From: Undibacterium sp. YM2
Lineage (GTDB): Bacteria > Pseudomonadota > Gammaproteobacteria > Burkholderiales > Burkholderiaceae_D
Length of the DNA stretch: 64,000 nt
Direction: 5' to 3'
Assembly (NCBI RefSeq): GCF_009937975.1
Contig: NZ_AP018441.1
Coordinates: forward strand, 3,782,001 to 3,846,000
Numbering within the stretch: position 1 is the first letter of the stretch; every line of letters starts with the position of its first letter. Below the pieces are notes generated by a model. That model ran no database searches. It saw only the letters and a list, made by a program, of their open reading frames with translations, and was not told where the DNA came from. The position numbers and the translations under genes are program-made. Shown here piece after piece: positions 8,737 through 18,198 of the stretch.

Positions 8737-11700
8737 ATGAACGAACAGAAACAGGCACACAATGACTTCGTTGAAGATCAACGCTGGCAATTCTGGATAG
8801 ATAGAGGTGGTACGTTTACCGATATCGTGGCGCGCCGCCCGGATGGCAAATTACTGACCCATAAACTGCTGTCAGAAAATCCTGAACAATATAAAGATGC
8901 TGCCGTTGCAGGCATACAAGGCTTGCTGGGTTTGAGCGCAGACCAGAATATCTCACCTGAACTGGTGTCTGCCGTGAAGATGGGCACCACCGTTGCCACC
9001 AATGCCCTGCTGGAACGCAAGGGTGACCCGACTGCTCTCATGATCACCAAAGGTTTTCGCGATGCCCTGCGCATTGCGTATCAAAACCGCCCCCGCCTGT
9101 TTGACCGCCATATCGTCTTGCCTGAACTCTTGTATGAAAAAGTCGTGGAAGTTGATGAACGCATCGATGCGCACGGCAATGTCTTGCAAGCCCTGGATGA
9201 AGCTGCAGTCAAAAAAGAACTCGCTGCTTTATATAAAGATGGCTACCGGGCATTGGCCATCGTGCTCATGCATGGCTATAGACATACCCAGCATGAAGAC
9301 ATCATAGGCAAACTCGCTGCTGAAGCTGGCTTTACGCAAATTTCGATTTCCAATCAGGTCAGCCCCATGATGAAGCTGATCTCGCGTGGTGACACGACCG
9401 TAGTAGACGCCTATCTGTCTCCTATCCTGCGTCGCTATGTTGATCAGGTTGCCAGCAAGATGGACGGCGTGCGTCTGTTCTTCATGCAAAGCAATGGCGG
9501 CCTGACAGATGCACACCGCTTCCAGGGCAAGGATTCCATATTGTCAGGCCCGGCAGGCGGGATCGTCGGCATGGTGCGTACTGCACAGACTGCGGGCTTT
9601 GACAAGATCATCGGCTTTGACATGGGCGGCACCTCGACGGACGTGTCTCATTATGCTGGCGAGTTTGAACGCGAATTTGAAACCCAGGTTGCCGGTGTCA
9701 GGATGCGCGCGCCAATGATGAGCATACATACCGTTGCTGCCGGTGGTGGCTCCATCCTGCATTTTGACGGTACTCGTTACCGCGTAGGCCCGGACAGCGC
9801 GGGTGCGAATCCCGGCCCCACCAGCTACCGGCGCGGTGGGCAGTTGGCCGTGACTGATTGCAATGTCATGCTAGGTAAAATCCAGCCCAGCTATTTCCCT
9901 AAAGTATTTGGCCCCAAAGCAGACATGTCGCTGGATCATGATGCTGTCGTCGAGAAATTCACTGCCATGGCAGCAGAGATAGAAAAAGCCACGGGCATAC
10001 GCAAATCGCCGGAAGAAGTGGCTGAAGGCTTTATTGAAATTGCCGTCGGCAATATGGCCAATGCCATCAAATTTATCTCGGTTCAGCGCGGCCACGACGT
10101 GACTGACTATACTCTGACCACCTTCGGTGGCGCAGGCGGTCAGCATGCCTGCCTGGTGGCAGATGCACTGGGTATGACTAAAGTATTTGCTCACCCATTC
10201 TCAGGTGTCTTGTCTGCTTATGGCATGGGCCTGGCAGACCAGACTGCCATGCGCGAACTGGCGATGGAATTGCCACTCGCCCCCGCCTCCATACCCGCGC
10301 TGGAAAAAGAACTGGCACGCTTGTCCGATGCGGCCAGCAATGATTTGCTGAGCCAGGGTGTGGCACCAGAACACCTCAGCGTCAAGCAACGTGTGCACTT
10401 GCGCTATGAGGGCACCGACTCTGTCATCGTCGTGGCCATGCAGGATATTGCCAGCATGATCTATCAGTTTGAATCTGCCTACAAAAAACGTTATTCCTTC
10501 CTGATGTCCAACAAGCAGCTCGTCATAGAAGCGATCTCTGTCGAAGCCATAGGTAATTCTGGCGAGGGCAATGAAAGTGTAGAGCACCTGCCACCACGCG
10601 AGAATGGCCAGACTTTGCAACCCGTGGAAATCGTCCAGTTATTTTCTGGTGGAGAATGGCATGGCACAGACTTGTATAACCGTGATGACATGCGCCCCGG
10701 TGACAAGATCAAGGGCCCGGCCATCATCGCAGAAAAAAATGCGACGAACATCATAGAACCTGGCTGGGGTGCAGAAGTCACAGCGTTGAACCATTTGGTA
10801 TTCACCCGCCTGGAAGCACGCCCCAAACGGCAGGCCATAGGCACCAAGGCTGACCCGGTCATGCTGGAAGTATTCAACAACCTGTTCATGAGCATCGCCG
10901 AGCAAATGGGCTTGCGCCTGCAAAATACGGCCTTCTCGGTCAACATCAAGGAGCGTCTGGATTTCTCTTGCGCCCTGTTTGATGCAGAAGGTAACCTGAT
11001 TGCGAATGCGCCGCATATTCCTGTGCATCTGGGTTCCATGGGCGACAGTATCAAAACCATCATCCGTGCCAATGCCGGCAGCATGCAGCCGGGCGATGTG
11101 TATATGCTCAATGACCCGTATAACGGTGGCACCCACTTGCCTGATGTTACTGTCATCACACCGGCCTTCAATGCAGAAGGCACCGAGGTCTTGTTCTATG
11201 TAGGTTCACGTGGCCACCATGCTGACATAGGTGGTATCACGCCTGGTTCCATGCCCGCAGACAGCACGGTAGTCGAAGAAGAAGGTGTGCTGATCAATAA
11301 CTTCAAACTGGTCAGCGCTGGCAAGTTCCTGGAAAAAGAAACCATAGCCCTGCTCTCTTCCGGCAAATACCCTTGCCGCAATATCCATCAAAACCTTGCT
11401 GACTTCCAGGCGCAGATCGCCGCCAACCAGAAAGGCGTCGATGAATTGCTGAAGATGGTGCAGCACTATGGTCTGGATGTCGTGCAGGCCTATATGGGCC
11501 ATGTACAAGACAATGCTGAAGAAGCAGTAAGGCGTGTCATCACTGCCCTGCAAGACAGCAGCTATGAATACAAGCTCGACAATGGCGCCATCATCAAGGT
11601 TGCGATTCGTGTTGATCATGCATCACGTTCTGCAGAAGTCGATTTCACTGGTACTTCACCGCAACTGAATAACAATTTCAATGCACCAAGTGCTATTTGC

Positions 11701-12378
11701 ATGGCAGCCGTATTGTATGTATTCAGGACCCTGATTGATGATGATATCCCGCTCAATGCCGGTTGTTTGAAACCGCTGAAAGTCATCATCCCTGAAGGTT
11801 CGATGCTGAATCCGCGCTACCCGGCGGCGGTAGTGTCCGGTAATGTGGAAACCTCAAGTTGCATCACCAATGCGCTGTATGGTGCGCTGGGCGTGGTGGC
11901 ATCTTCACCTGGCACGATGAATAACTTCACCTTTGGTAATGATGATTACCAATACTATGAAACCATCTCTGGTGGCTCTGGTGCAGGTGAAGGTTTCAAT
12001 GGTACTGACGTAGTGCAAACCCACATGACAAATTCACGCCTGACTGATCCTGAGATACTGGAATGGCGTTATCCGGTCAGGCTGGAGAGCTATGAAATCA
12101 AGCCAGATTCAGGCGGTGCAGGCCGCTGGCATGGTGGTAACGGTGGCGTGCGCAAAATACGCTTCCTGGAAAACATGACGGCTTCGATACTCTCGAATAA
12201 CCGCGTGTATGCACCCTTTGGTGCGGCTGGTGGCGCAGCAGGTGCCTGCGGCAAGAACTATGTAATCAGGAATGATGGCAGCACAGAAGAGCTAGGTTTT
12301 GTGGCCAGCACCGACATGCAGCCTGGCGACATTTTTGTCATTGAAACCCCTGGTGGTGGCGGTTATGGAAAGGCATAA
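8737..12378 (+). CDS. Fused hydantoinase A/B family protein (5-oxoprolinase-like)
   Basis: This is a 1,213-residue cytoplasmic enzyme. I place the start at 8737, where AGGTGG lies about seven bases upstream; the open frame extends back to a TTG at 8638. Residues 1 to about 700 are HyuA-like (N-terminal [12 protein letters not shown], and [14 protein letters not shown], both phosphate-binding motifs of the ATPase fold). From about residue 705 ([19 protein letters not shown]) it is HyuB-like, including [13 protein letters not shown] and [10 protein letters not shown], with likely metal ligands, and ends in a Gly-rich TPGGGGYG. Such fusions open cyclic amides (5-oxoproline, hydantoins) with ATP, or act as acetone-carboxylase-type enzymes. 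The neighbouring binding proteins fit uptake of the substrate. The exact substrate is unknown. Confidence 0.92.
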   Translation: MNEQKQAHNDFVEDQRWQFWIDRGGTFTDIVARRPDGKLLTHKLLSENPEQYKDAAVAGIQGLLGLSADQNISPELVSAVKMGTTVATNALLERKGDPTALMITKGFRDALRIAYQNRPRLFDRHIVLPELLYEKVVEVDERIDAHGNVLQALDEAAVKKELAALYKDGYRALAIVLMHGYRHTQHEDIIGKLAAEAGFTQISISNQVSPMMKLISRGDTTVVDAYLSPILRRYVDQVASKMDGVRLFFMQSNGGLTDAHRFQGKDSILSGPAGGIVGMVRTAQTAGFDKIIGFDMGGTSTDVSHYAGEFEREFETQVAGVRMRAPMMSIHTVAAGGGSILHFDGTRYRVGPDSAGANPGPTSYRRGGQLAVTDCNVMLGKIQPSYFPKVFGPKADMSLDHDAVVEKFTAMAAEIEKATGIRKSPEEVAEGFIEIAVGNMANAIKFISVQRGHDVTDYTLTTFGGAGGQHACLVADALGMTKVFAHPFSGVLSAYGMGLADQTAMRELAMELPLAPASIPALEKELARLSDAASNDLLSQGVAPEHLSVKQRVHLRYEGTDSVIVVAMQDIASMIYQFESAYKKRYSFLMSNKQLVIEAISVEAIGNSGEGNESVEHLPPRENGQTLQPVEIVQLFSGGEWHGTDLYNRDDMRPGDKIKGPAIIAEKNATNIIEPGWGAEVTALNHLVFTRLEARPKRQAIGTKADPVMLEVFNNLFMSIAEQMGLRLQNTAFSVNIKERLDFSCALFDAEGNLIANAPHIPVHLGSMGDSIKTIIRANAGSMQPGDVYMLNDPYNGGTHLPDVTVITPAFNAEGTEVLFYVGSRGHHADIGGITPGSMPADSTVVEEEGVLINNFKLVSAGKFLEKETIALLSSGKYPCRNIHQNLADFQAQIAANQKGVDELLKMVQHYGLDVVQAYMGHVQDNAEEAVRRVITALQDSSYEYKLDNGAIIKVAIRVDHASRSAEVDFTGTSPQLNNNFNAPSAICMAAVLYVFRTLIDDDIPLNAGCLKPLKVIIPEGSMLNPRYPAAVVSGNVETSSCITNALYGALGVVASSPGTMNNFTFGNDDYQYYETISGGSGAGEGFNGTDVVQTHMTNSRLTDPEILEWRYPVRLESYEIKPDSGGAGRWHGGNGGVRKIRFLENMTASILSNNRVYAPFGAAGGAAGACGKNYVIRNDGSTEELGFVASTDMQPGDIFVIETPGGGGYGKA

Positions 12379-12435
12379 AACTGTCTGCTACGACAGCGAC
12401 AGCATCCACCATAACCAAAACATGAACTGAAAATG

Positions 12436-12467
12436 TGGTCAGTGACTTCAGTCACTGACCATTTTTT
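12436..12467 (+). terminator. Rho-independent terminator after the hydantoinase gene
   Basis: A near-perfect stem TGGTCAGTGA / TCACTGACCA with a short loop is followed by T6, 58 bases after the stop codon. Confidence 0.85.
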
Positions 12468-12731
12468 GTATCAAAAATCCAGAGCGTAAATATTACCCTC
12501 AGCGCAATTTCAACTTTTTAACAACGCATCATCTATTTTTTATCAACGTTTTATAAACAATTTATATGTAAACATTATATTTTTCATCGATAATAAATTA
12601 CCGACTGCAATCACAGGAAATCCGGTTGGTAATCGCCCTTATCGCTTGCACCAGACAGCATGCATGCTCACAGCAAAGGCGATTCTTTTGACAGCAACAT
12701 CGTTTCCTTATCTATTTTTTGAGAGAACCAC
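12468..12731 (+). other. AT-rich porin leader region
   Basis: This gap has no gene. It is very AT-rich around 12530-12600 and contains AACGTTTTAT and ATCGAT elements like those in the TRAP binding-protein promoter at 8369-8398, hinting at a shared regulator. A TTGACA at 12688 is too close to the ATG to be a convincing -35 box. The ribosome site GAGAG lies just before the porin ATG. Confidence 0.4.
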
Positions 12732-13811
12732 ATGAAAAAGACTTCCCTCGCTTTGGCCATATTTGGCGCGATCAGCGCGTTCGCCGGATCTGCCATGGCA
12801 CAATCATCCGTCACCATTTACGGCATCGTCGATACCGGCATCGCATTAGAAAGAGGCGGCAGCGCTGGCTCTGTCAGCAAACTGACGAGCGGCATCGGTT
12901 CTGGTTCGCGCCTGGGTTTCAAAGGTACTGAAGACCTCGGTGGTGGGCTGTCTGCCTTCTTCCTGCTTGAAAGCGGTATCAATGTCGATACCGGTTCCCT
13001 GGGCCAGGGCGGCCTGATGTTTGGACGCCAGGCTTATGTCGGCGTCAAGGGTGATTTTGGTACGCTGACTGCTGGTCGCCAGTACACCCCAGAATATTTG
13101 ACACTGGCTTTTGCCGATCCTTTTGTCACCGGTTTTGCAGGCGACGCGGCCAATATCATGCCTAACTCTGGTGCCGGCTCCAGCCGCATGGACAATACCC
13201 TGAAATACGTGACACCATCTTTTGATGGCCTGACTGGTGAGTTGGCTTATGGCTTTGGTGAAACCGCTGGTGACACTTCTGCCGGTCGCCAGCTTGGTGC
13301 CGCGATTGCCTATACCTCTGGCCCATTTGCTGTACGCCTTGGTTACCACAATCGCAATAACGACACAGCCACATTGAAGAATACCGATGATGGCAAAACC
13401 ACTTTGCTGGCTGCGACTTATGATTTTGGCGTGGCAAAAGCGCATCTGGCATACGGCGTCAACAAGGGTCTGAACAGCTCACCGTTACGTAATACTGCCA
13501 ATCCATTTGGCAGCCTGATTGCACCAACTGCATCGACAGATTCCACAGACTTTTTGCTGGGCGTGACTGTGCCATTTGGTAATAACAAGATTTTGGCATC
13601 GTATATCCGCAAAGATGACAAGACAGTCAAGAACCAGGATGCCAGCCAGTTGGCGGTGGCCTATATCTATTCATTGTCCAAACGAACGGATCTGTATGCA
13701 GCCTATGCAAAGATAGACAACAAGAATGGTGCTGGCTACACGGTAGGCAGCGCGATTGAAGCAGGCTCAGGCGACAGCGCCCTGCATGTGGGCATACGTC
13801 ATAGTTTTTAA
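12732..13811 (+). CDS. Outer-membrane trimeric porin (Burkholderia-type general porin)
   Basis: This 359-residue protein has a clear signal peptide (MKKTSLALAIFGAISAFAGSAMA) and begins its mature part with SSVTIYGIVDTGI, the hallmark of Burkholderiales 16-strand porins. GFKGTEDLGGGLSAFFLLE and GRQAYVGVKGDFGTLTAGRQ follow, with the latter leading into the constriction loop L3. The chain ends in Phe (HVGIRHSF), required for recognition by the BAM assembly machine. The length matches the family. It passes small hydrophilic solutes across the outer membrane. It follows the hydantoinase gene in the same direction after a terminator, so it has its own promoter. Confidence 0.95.
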   Translation: MKKTSLALAIFGAISAFAGSAMAQSSVTIYGIVDTGIALERGGSAGSVSKLTSGIGSGSRLGFKGTEDLGGGLSAFFLLESGINVDTGSLGQGGLMFGRQAYVGVKGDFGTLTAGRQYTPEYLTLAFADPFVTGFAGDAANIMPNSGAGSSRMDNTLKYVTPSFDGLTGELAYGFGETAGDTSAGRQLGAAIAYTSGPFAVRLGYHNRNNDTATLKNTDDGKTTLLAATYDFGVAKAHLAYGVNKGLNSSPLRNTANPFGSLIAPTASTDSTDFLLGVTVPFGNNKILASYIRKDDKTVKNQDASQLAVAYIYSLSKRTDLYAAYAKIDNKNGAGYTVGSAIEAGSGDSALHVGIRHSF

Positions 13812-13874
13812 TGCAGGTAACAACGCAGAATAAGCGCACATCATCAAGCGACACAATGAATTGACTTTGCTTCA

Positions 13875-13911
13875 GGCAATGAGTCTACTTCTTCCGAACA
13901 GACTCATTGCC
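13875..13911 (+). other. Long hairpin between porin and binding-protein genes
   Basis: Twelve-base perfect arms (GGCAATGAGTCT / AGACTCATTGCC) flank a loop of about 13 bases. No T-run follows, so this may be a Rho-aided end for the porin transcript or an mRNA 3' stabiliser. Confidence 0.45.
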
Positions 13912-13966
13912 ATCTGAAATTTCAAAGCATGTTTTGATGAGTGTGGCATCTGAAAGAGGTAACAAG

Positions 13967-14728
13967 ATGCGCACCATTTTCCACTCCCTGCTGGCAATCT
14001 TGCTGGCACTTTCCTGCTCTATTTGTTTTGCCGCCACGTTCAAACTGGCGAGCCTGAGTTACCCACCCTACGAGTATATAGAACAAGGTGAAGTCAAAGG
14101 CATAGCCGTCGATATCATCAAGGAAGCTTTTCGCCTCATGGGGCATCAGGTCAGCATCAATATCTACCCCATGCGGCGCAGCCTGGAAATGGTAAAGAAT
14201 GGCGAGGCCGACGGTATCTTCACCGTCTTCAAGACTCCTGAACGTGAGAAATACATCATCTACAGCAATGAAGCAGTCTTGCAGCTCACTATCAGCCTGT
14301 GGACCAGGAATGACAGCAATATCAATTTTGACGGAGAACTAGCGCGCCTCGCCCCTTACCGGTTTGGCGCAGTCAGAGGCATCAGTTATGGCAGCAGATT
14401 TGATGAATTCATCAAGAGCGGCGTTCTGAATGTGGAACTCGCCAGCGACCAGACCAGCGCTATCAGAATGGCGCTGGCGCAACGCTTCGACATCCTCATC
14501 AGCAACCATGCAGGGGCAATACATGAAATGAAGAAGATGGGGCTGCTGAATGATTTCAAGGTGCTCTACCCTGTCGTGCAGGAACAGGAAACCTTTTTCG
14601 GCTTCGCCAAAAAAGCGCATCTTGAGCCATTAAGGGACGAGCTTGATCAGGTGCTGAAACAACTCAAACAGAATGGCTACTACGATTTGATATACAAAAA
14701 ATACCGGGATGTCGTGACACCCCGGTAA
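13967..14728 (+). CDS. Periplasmic substrate-binding protein, SBP_bac_3 (amino-acid ABC) family
   Basis: This is a 253-residue protein starting at ATG 13967 with AGAGG seven bases before it; upstream in-frame codons from 13907 are ignored. The signal peptide ends ICFAA. The mature part starts TFKLASLSYPPYEYIEQG and continues with VDIIKEAFRLMG and GEADGIFTVFKTPEREKYI, the normal ligand-binding motifs of the polar amino acid binding family. The end reads GYYDLIYKKY, the usual family C-terminus. No permease or ATPase is adjacent, so it is a stand-alone binding protein, as is common in this group of Burkholderiales. Ligand unknown. Confidence 0.85.
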   Translation: MRTIFHSLLAILLALSCSICFAATFKLASLSYPPYEYIEQGEVKGIAVDIIKEAFRLMGHQVSINIYPMRRSLEMVKNGEADGIFTVFKTPEREKYIIYSNEAVLQLTISLWTRNDSNINFDGELARLAPYRFGAVRGISYGSRFDEFIKSGVLNVELASDQTSAIRMALAQRFDILISNHAGAIHEMKKMGLLNDFKVLYPVVQEQETFFGFAKKAHLEPLRDELDQVLKQLKQNGYYDLIYKKYRDVVTPR

Positions 14729-14734
14729 AGTTTT

Positions 14735-15556
14735 TTATTGGCGATGCAGATTGATTGCATCGCGCGTTTCCAGCGCTACGCGGCGAACAGCATCAGCAGC
14801 ACTTTCACCAGTTGCTGGCTGGGCATACAAAATAGCGCGCGAAGAATTGATCATCATGCCTGTGCCATTTGCTGTTTTACCTGCCTGCACAGTCGCTGCA
14901 ATATCACCGCCCTGCGCACCTATGCCCGGCACCAGCAAAGGCATGTCACCGATGACAGAGCGTACCTGCGCCAGCTCTTTTGGGAAGGTAGCCCCCACCA
15001 CCAGCGCGCATTGGCCATTGGTATTCCATTTATCCGCCACCAGTTGCGCCACATGTTGATACAGCGGCTTGCCACCGACATCGAGGAATTGCAGGTCAGA
15101 GCCACCTGCATTGGAAGTGCGGCACAGCACGATGGCGCCACGGTCTTTCCATTCCAGGTAAGGCGCAACTGAGTCGAAACCCATATACGGATTGACTGTG
15201 ACTGCATCGGCGTCATAGCGCTCGAAAGCTTCACGTGCATATTGCTCTGCTGTTGCGCCGATGTCGCCACGCTTGGCATCAAGTATCACCGGAATATTTG
15301 GATAAGTAGCCTTGATGTAAGAGCAGATTTCTTCGAGCTGGTCTTCTGCGCGCAGGGCGGCAAAATAGGCAATCTGTGGTTTGAAGGAGCAAGCCAGGTC
15401 AGCAGTCGCATCAACCACGGTTTTACAGAATGTATAAATAGCATCCGGCTTACCGGCCAGATCAGCAGGGAAGCGGCTGACATCAGGGTCCAGGCCTACG
15501 CACAACAGGGAATTATTGGCTGTCCAGGCAGCGGAAAGTTTTTCTATGAAAGTCAC
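14735..15556 (-). CDS. pyrF: Orotidine 5'-phosphate decarboxylase (type 2)
   Basis: This 273-residue enzyme catalyses the last step of de novo UMP synthesis, decarboxylating OMP. The catalytic motif [15 protein letters not shown] holds the Asp-Lys-Asp network, and [11 protein letters not shown] forms the phosphate-binding loop. The length and the [12 protein letters not shown] segment mark the type 2 (about 270-residue) subfamily, common in Burkholderiales, as opposed to the 230-residue enterobacterial type. It converges with the binding-protein gene on the left, with only six bases between the stops, and diverges from ohrR on the right. The 180-base gap 15557-15736 should hold both promoters, but I see no clear boxes. 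Confidence 0.97.
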   Translation of the reverse strand: MTFIEKLSAAWTANNSLLCVGLDPDVSRFPADLAGKPDAIYTFCKTVVDATADLACSFKPQIAYFAALRAEDQLEEICSYIKATYPNIPVILDAKRGDIGATAEQYAREAFERYDADAVTVNPYMGFDSVAPYLEWKDRGAIVLCRTSNAGGSDLQFLDVGGKPLYQHVAQLVADKWNTNGQCALVVGATFPKELAQVRSVIGDMPLLVPGIGAQGGDIAATVQAGKTANGTGMMINSSRAILYAQPATGESAADAVRRVALETRDAINLHRQ

Positions 15557-15736
15557 GGTTTACCTCTTACAGTGGGGCGTGGCGGCGCACGCGCAATGGC
15601 CGACATTATACCTTGTGCGACTTGCCAGGCTTCGCAAAAGACGATGCCCCATACTTTGCAGAAGTGCCGCATTGCTGGCAAAAACTGTTTATCATGCCTG
15701 CATATCATCCATTCACGAATTTGCCAGAGTGCCAAA

Positions 15737-16189
15737 ATGAAAACACCCGCAGAAACACCGATCAATATGCTGGCACTGGAAAACCAATTTTGCTTTGCCC
15801 TGTATTCATCATCCCTGGCGCTGACCAAGGCCTACAAGCCCATGCTCGATGCCCTGGGCTTAACCTATCCGCAATATCTGGTCATGCTGGTCTTGTGGGA
15901 GCAGGATGATGTGCTGGTCAAAGACATAGGCCATGCCCTGTTCCTTGACTCAGGCACGCTGACACCCTTGCTGAAACGCCTGGAAGCCAATGGCATGCTG
16001 CAAAGGCATCGTGATGAGACTGACGAGCGCCAGGTAAGGATCACCCTGACGCCATCAGGCAGGGAATTGCGCAATGCCGCCCTCGACATCCCGCAAAAAA
16101 TCCTCTGCGCCAGTGGGCAAAGCAAAGAGACCCTGATGGAATTGCGCAGCCAGCTTAGTGATTTGCGTAATGAGTTATTAAATCCTTGA
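15737..16189 (+). CDS. ohrR: Organic hydroperoxide-sensing MarR-family repressor OhrR
   Basis: This 150-residue repressor matches the OhrR pattern: ENQFCFALYSSSLALTKAYK then LGLTYPQYLVMLVLWE, and the wing DETDERQVRITLTPSGRE. Reactive Cys19 is in the family position, and a second Cys at 124 fits the two-cysteine (Xanthomonas-type) class that forms an intersubunit disulfide when oxidised by organic peroxides. The ATG at 15737 gives the normal length; the frame is open back to 15242 but that stretch is antisense to pyrF. It lies upstream of ohr in the same direction, and an OhrR-box palindrome is seen in the ohr promoter. The last codons belong to a 16-base tandem repeat. Confidence 0.93.
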   Translation: MKTPAETPINMLALENQFCFALYSSSLALTKAYKPMLDALGLTYPQYLVMLVLWEQDDVLVKDIGHALFLDSGTLTPLLKRLEANGMLQRHRDETDERQVRITLTPSGRELRNAALDIPQKILCASGQSKETLMELRSQLSDLRNELLNP

Positions 16190-16219
16190 GTTATTAAATC
16201 CTTGAGTCATTAAATCCAT
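16172..16219 (+). repeat. Three 16-base tandem repeats over the ohrR stop codon
   Basis: The unit GAGTTATTAAATCCTT occurs twice exactly and a third time with two changes. The first unit encodes the last residues ELLNP and, with the next base, the TGA stop. The second unit carries the same reading frame after the stop. Confidence 0.9.
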
Positions 16220-16341
16220 GAATTTTCAAGTTATGGGTGACCAAACCCATCAGTTAAAAAATTCTTAATATTTCCCTTGTTTGTACTAAGCTGTTATTCG
16301 CATACTATCGCGATGATAGAAAAAAACAATCGTAATTTAGA

Positions 16342-16370
16342 TTGCACACAATTAAATTGTTCGCTATAGT
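16342..16370 (+). promoter_or_regulatory. ohr promoter containing an OhrR operator
   Basis: A TTGCAC (16342-16347) and TATAGT (16365-16370) are spaced by 17 bases. The spacer begins with ACAATTAAATTGT (16348-16360), a palindrome identical to the core of the known Bacillus OhrR box. A repressor bound here would sit between the -35 and -10 boxes and block RNA polymerase. The -35 match is weak. The rest of the 270-base ohrR-ohr gap holds the tandem repeat and no gene. Confidence 0.75.
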
Positions 16371-16459
16371 TCATCCATCGACTCAGTAGTCGTAAGAAAA
16401 AACAGGAAACAAACGCAGCAAACCCCAAATAACCCAGCTAATTAAATCAGGAGTTCATC

Positions 16460-16879
16460 ATGCAAGTACTTTACACAGCAAATGCAACAGCAACTGGCGG
16501 TCGTGATGGCCGTGCCGTTTCCAGCGACACTCAACTTTCCGTCAAACTGACAACGCCAAAAGAACTCGGTGGTGCAGGTGGCGAAGGCACTAATCCTGAG
16601 CAATTGTTTGCTGCCGGTTATTCCGCCTGCTTTATCGGCGCGATGAAATTTGTTGCCGCCGCTGGTAAAATCGCCCTGCCAGCAGATGTCTCCATCAATG
16701 GCCTGGTGGGCATAGGCCCAAATGGCAAAGGCGGCTTTGGACTGGCCGTGACCTTGAACGTCAGCCTGCCTGGCATGGACCGCGCAGAAGCAGAAGCGCT
16801 GGTACACAAGGCACATGAAGTTTGCCCATATTCCAATGCCACACGCGGCAATATCGAAGTGACTTTGAATATCCTGTAA
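16460..16879 (+). CDS. ohr: Organic hydroperoxide resistance protein Ohr (peroxiredoxin-like thiol peroxidase)
   Basis: This 139-residue protein reduces fatty-acid and other organic hydroperoxides with a dithiol centre. Both active cysteines are in place: Cys57 in [13 protein letters not shown] and Cys122 in [13 protein letters not shown]. The catalytic Arg is probably Arg18 in [11 protein letters not shown], and Glu47 lies in NPEQLF. The length is normal. AGGAG lies eight bases before the ATG. It is preceded by a promoter with an OhrR operator and followed by a strong terminator, so it is likely a one-gene transcript induced by organic peroxides. It is cytoplasmic and recycled by lipoyl proteins in known homologues. 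Confidence 0.97.
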   Translation: MQVLYTANATATGGRDGRAVSSDTQLSVKLTTPKELGGAGGEGTNPEQLFAAGYSACFIGAMKFVAAAGKIALPADVSINGLVGIGPNGKGGFGLAVTLNVSLPGMDRAEAEALVHKAHEVCPYSNATRGNIEVTLNIL

Positions 16880-16929
16880 GTTCAGGTGCCAGACTCGCCT
16901 GATAACTCGGGTGTCAGCAATTGAATAAG

Positions 16930-16969
16930 AAAAAATCCCCAATCGTGATGTCATGACTGGGGATTTTTT
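16930..16969. terminator. Bidirectional terminator between ohr and the copper operon
   Basis: A perfect stem AAAAAATCCCCA / TGGGGATTTTTT can end both the ohr transcript and, 17 bases beyond its last gene, the convergent copper operon. Confidence 0.9.
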
Positions 16970-16985
16970 AAGCGTATCAAAATAC

Positions 16986-17516
16986 TTAATGGTGATGCGC
17001 TGCGTCTGCTTTTTCCTGCACCTCCAGCACCGGCGCTGGTGTTTTCAAGCCCTTGGCAGCCTGGCCATCTGCCGGGATTTCCGCCCAGTCCAGCCTGCCT
17101 TTTTCACATAACTGCGTGACCTTGAAATATACCTTGCCTGCTTTCTCCGGCAATTTCACCTGTATCGAAAACTCATCGTAATAAGCATCAGGTAAAGGGC
17201 CGCCTGTCCAGCTTACTTCACGTACGTCCTGAGTGATGGTCTTGCCATGTGAGTTATAAGGCGCGCTGAGCGCTTGTATACTGGTATCGATTTTCCAACC
17301 CGCCTTGGGCATGGGTTTGGCACCGCTGACGTTTTCAGGAATGCTGACCCTGACCGCATTAGTAGCACTGCCCTCACAACCATGGCCGATTTTAAATGTC
17401 AGCTTATGGTAGGCGCCTGCGGCGGCAGTAGCCTGCTCCAGCGTGACATGAGCATGGGCTGCCTGTGCCAGCAAACTGCTTGCGGTGAACATGCCGATAA
17501 ACAGAAATTTTTTCAT
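16986..17516 (-). CDS. YcnI-like copper-binding protein (DUF1775)
   Basis: This 176-residue exported protein starts at ATG 17516, with GAGG eight bases upstream. The signal peptide ends AQAAHA, so the mature protein would begin HVTLEQ. In the YcnI family the N-terminal His, with a Glu and a Trp, forms a copper-binding brace; this His and nearby Glu are present, and Trp residues occur in GWKIDTS and VSWTGGPLPDAYYDEF. Two Cys (GHGCEGS and QLCEKG) and a His-rich tail (ADAAHHH) could add metal ligands. The ATG overlaps the stop of the small upstream gene (ATGA). It is the last gene of the copper operon. It has no extra C-terminal membrane helix of the kind Bacillus YcnI has. Confidence 0.88.
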   Translation of the reverse strand: MKKFLFIGMFTASSLLAQAAHAHVTLEQATAAAGAYHKLTFKIGHGCEGSATNAVRVSIPENVSGAKPMPKAGWKIDTSIQALSAPYNSHGKTITQDVREVSWTGGPLPDAYYDEFSIQVKLPEKAGKVYFKVTQLCEKGRLDWAEIPADGQAAKGLKTPAPVLEVQEKADAAHHH

Positions 17517-17716
17517 GTGATTATCCTCGGGGTAGTTTGCTGATGTGCAGGCAGTGGCAAAAACTCTATCACCGCTGGCCTGGCGACGCGCGACATGGCC
17601 TGGTGCAGATAAAAGGCATAGGCATGCCACACTGCCAGCGCACAGATTGCCGCAACATTAAAGCACTGCAGCAGCCTGATAACACTGTTACGCCCTGCTC
17701 TTCTGCTTGTACTCAT
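17513..17716 (-). CDS. Small single-pass membrane protein in the copper operon
   Basis: This 67-residue ORF appears real: GGAGG lies four bases before the ATG at 17716, it starts 10 bases after the PCuAC stop, and its TGA overlaps the ATG of the YcnI gene. It has a basic start (MSTSRRAGRNSVIRLL), one hydrophobic helix (about 18-36, FNVAAICALAVWHAYAFYL) and a Pro-rich end. Positive charges before the helix predict the N-terminus inside. I do not recognise a family. Its position between a copper chaperone and a copper-binding protein suggests a role in the same periplasmic copper pathway, which is inference only. Confidence 0.7.
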   Translation of the reverse strand: MSTSRRAGRNSVIRLLQCFNVAAICALAVWHAYAFYLHQAMSRVARPAVIEFLPLPAHQQTTPRIIT

Positions 17717-17726
17717 ATTGCCTCCA

Positions 17727-18176
17727 TCAATGTTGCGTTGCCTGGTTCAGGGGCTTGGCGACAGCCTTGATCTCCAGGGTTTCACGCTTCTTGTCCTTGC
17801 CCTCGACAACCAGGGTCACAGGTACCACATCCCCCTCCTTGACCTGTGCCTTCAAATCCAGCAGCATGATGTGGTAAGAACCGGGTTTGAGTTCCACCAG
17901 CTTGCCTGCGGGCAGGTCCAGACCATCGACGGGGCGCATCTTCATCATATTGTCGGTCATTTCCATTTTATGGAGTTCTGCCACACCTGCGACTGGCGAG
18001 CGCACTTCCAGCAGGCGTACATCCTTGACGGACTTGATCTGCATGAAAGCACCTGTCGCCTTTTGCTGCGCAACCGTGGCACGCACCCAGGCATCACTGA
18101 CTGTGACCTGCGCCTGTGCAGAGATTGCAAATACAGTAGTAGCTACCGCCATCATGATTTGATTGATTTTGTTCAT
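17727..18176 (-). CDS. Periplasmic copper chaperone PCuAC
   Basis: This 149-residue exported protein has a signal peptide ending ISAQAQ. The Cu(I)-binding set of the PCuAC (DUF461) family is complete: His69, Met71, Met80, His102 and Met104, matching the H-X10-M-X21-H-X-M spacing exactly. PCuAC delivers copper to the CuA site of cytochrome c oxidase, commonly with SCO proteins, and a SCO1 gene lies 22 bases upstream. The C-terminus (KPLNQATQH) ends close to a small membrane-protein gene. The assignment is very firm. Confidence 0.95.
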   Translation of the reverse strand: MNKINQIMMAVATTVFAISAQAQVTVSDAWVRATVAQQKATGAFMQIKSVKDVRLLEVRSPVAGVAELHKMEMTDNMMKMRPVDGLDLPAGKLVELKPGSYHIMLLDLKAQVKEGDVVPVTLVVEGKDKKRETLEIKAVAKPLNQATQH

Positions 18177-18198
18177 CGTATTTTTCCTTTAATGTAGT

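Noticed and set aside
8454..8762. 102-codon minus-strand frame in the gap before the hydantoinase gene
   Set aside because: Unusually rich in Cys and Phe, no ribosome site, and it overlaps the hydantoinase start.
12688..12716. TTGACA-N17-TCTATT as the porin promoter
   Set aside because: The start site would fall within a few bases of the ribosome site, leaving no leader.
15242..15736. N-terminal extension of ohrR
   Set aside because: It runs antisense through pyrF; the ATG at 15737 gives the exact OhrR family length.
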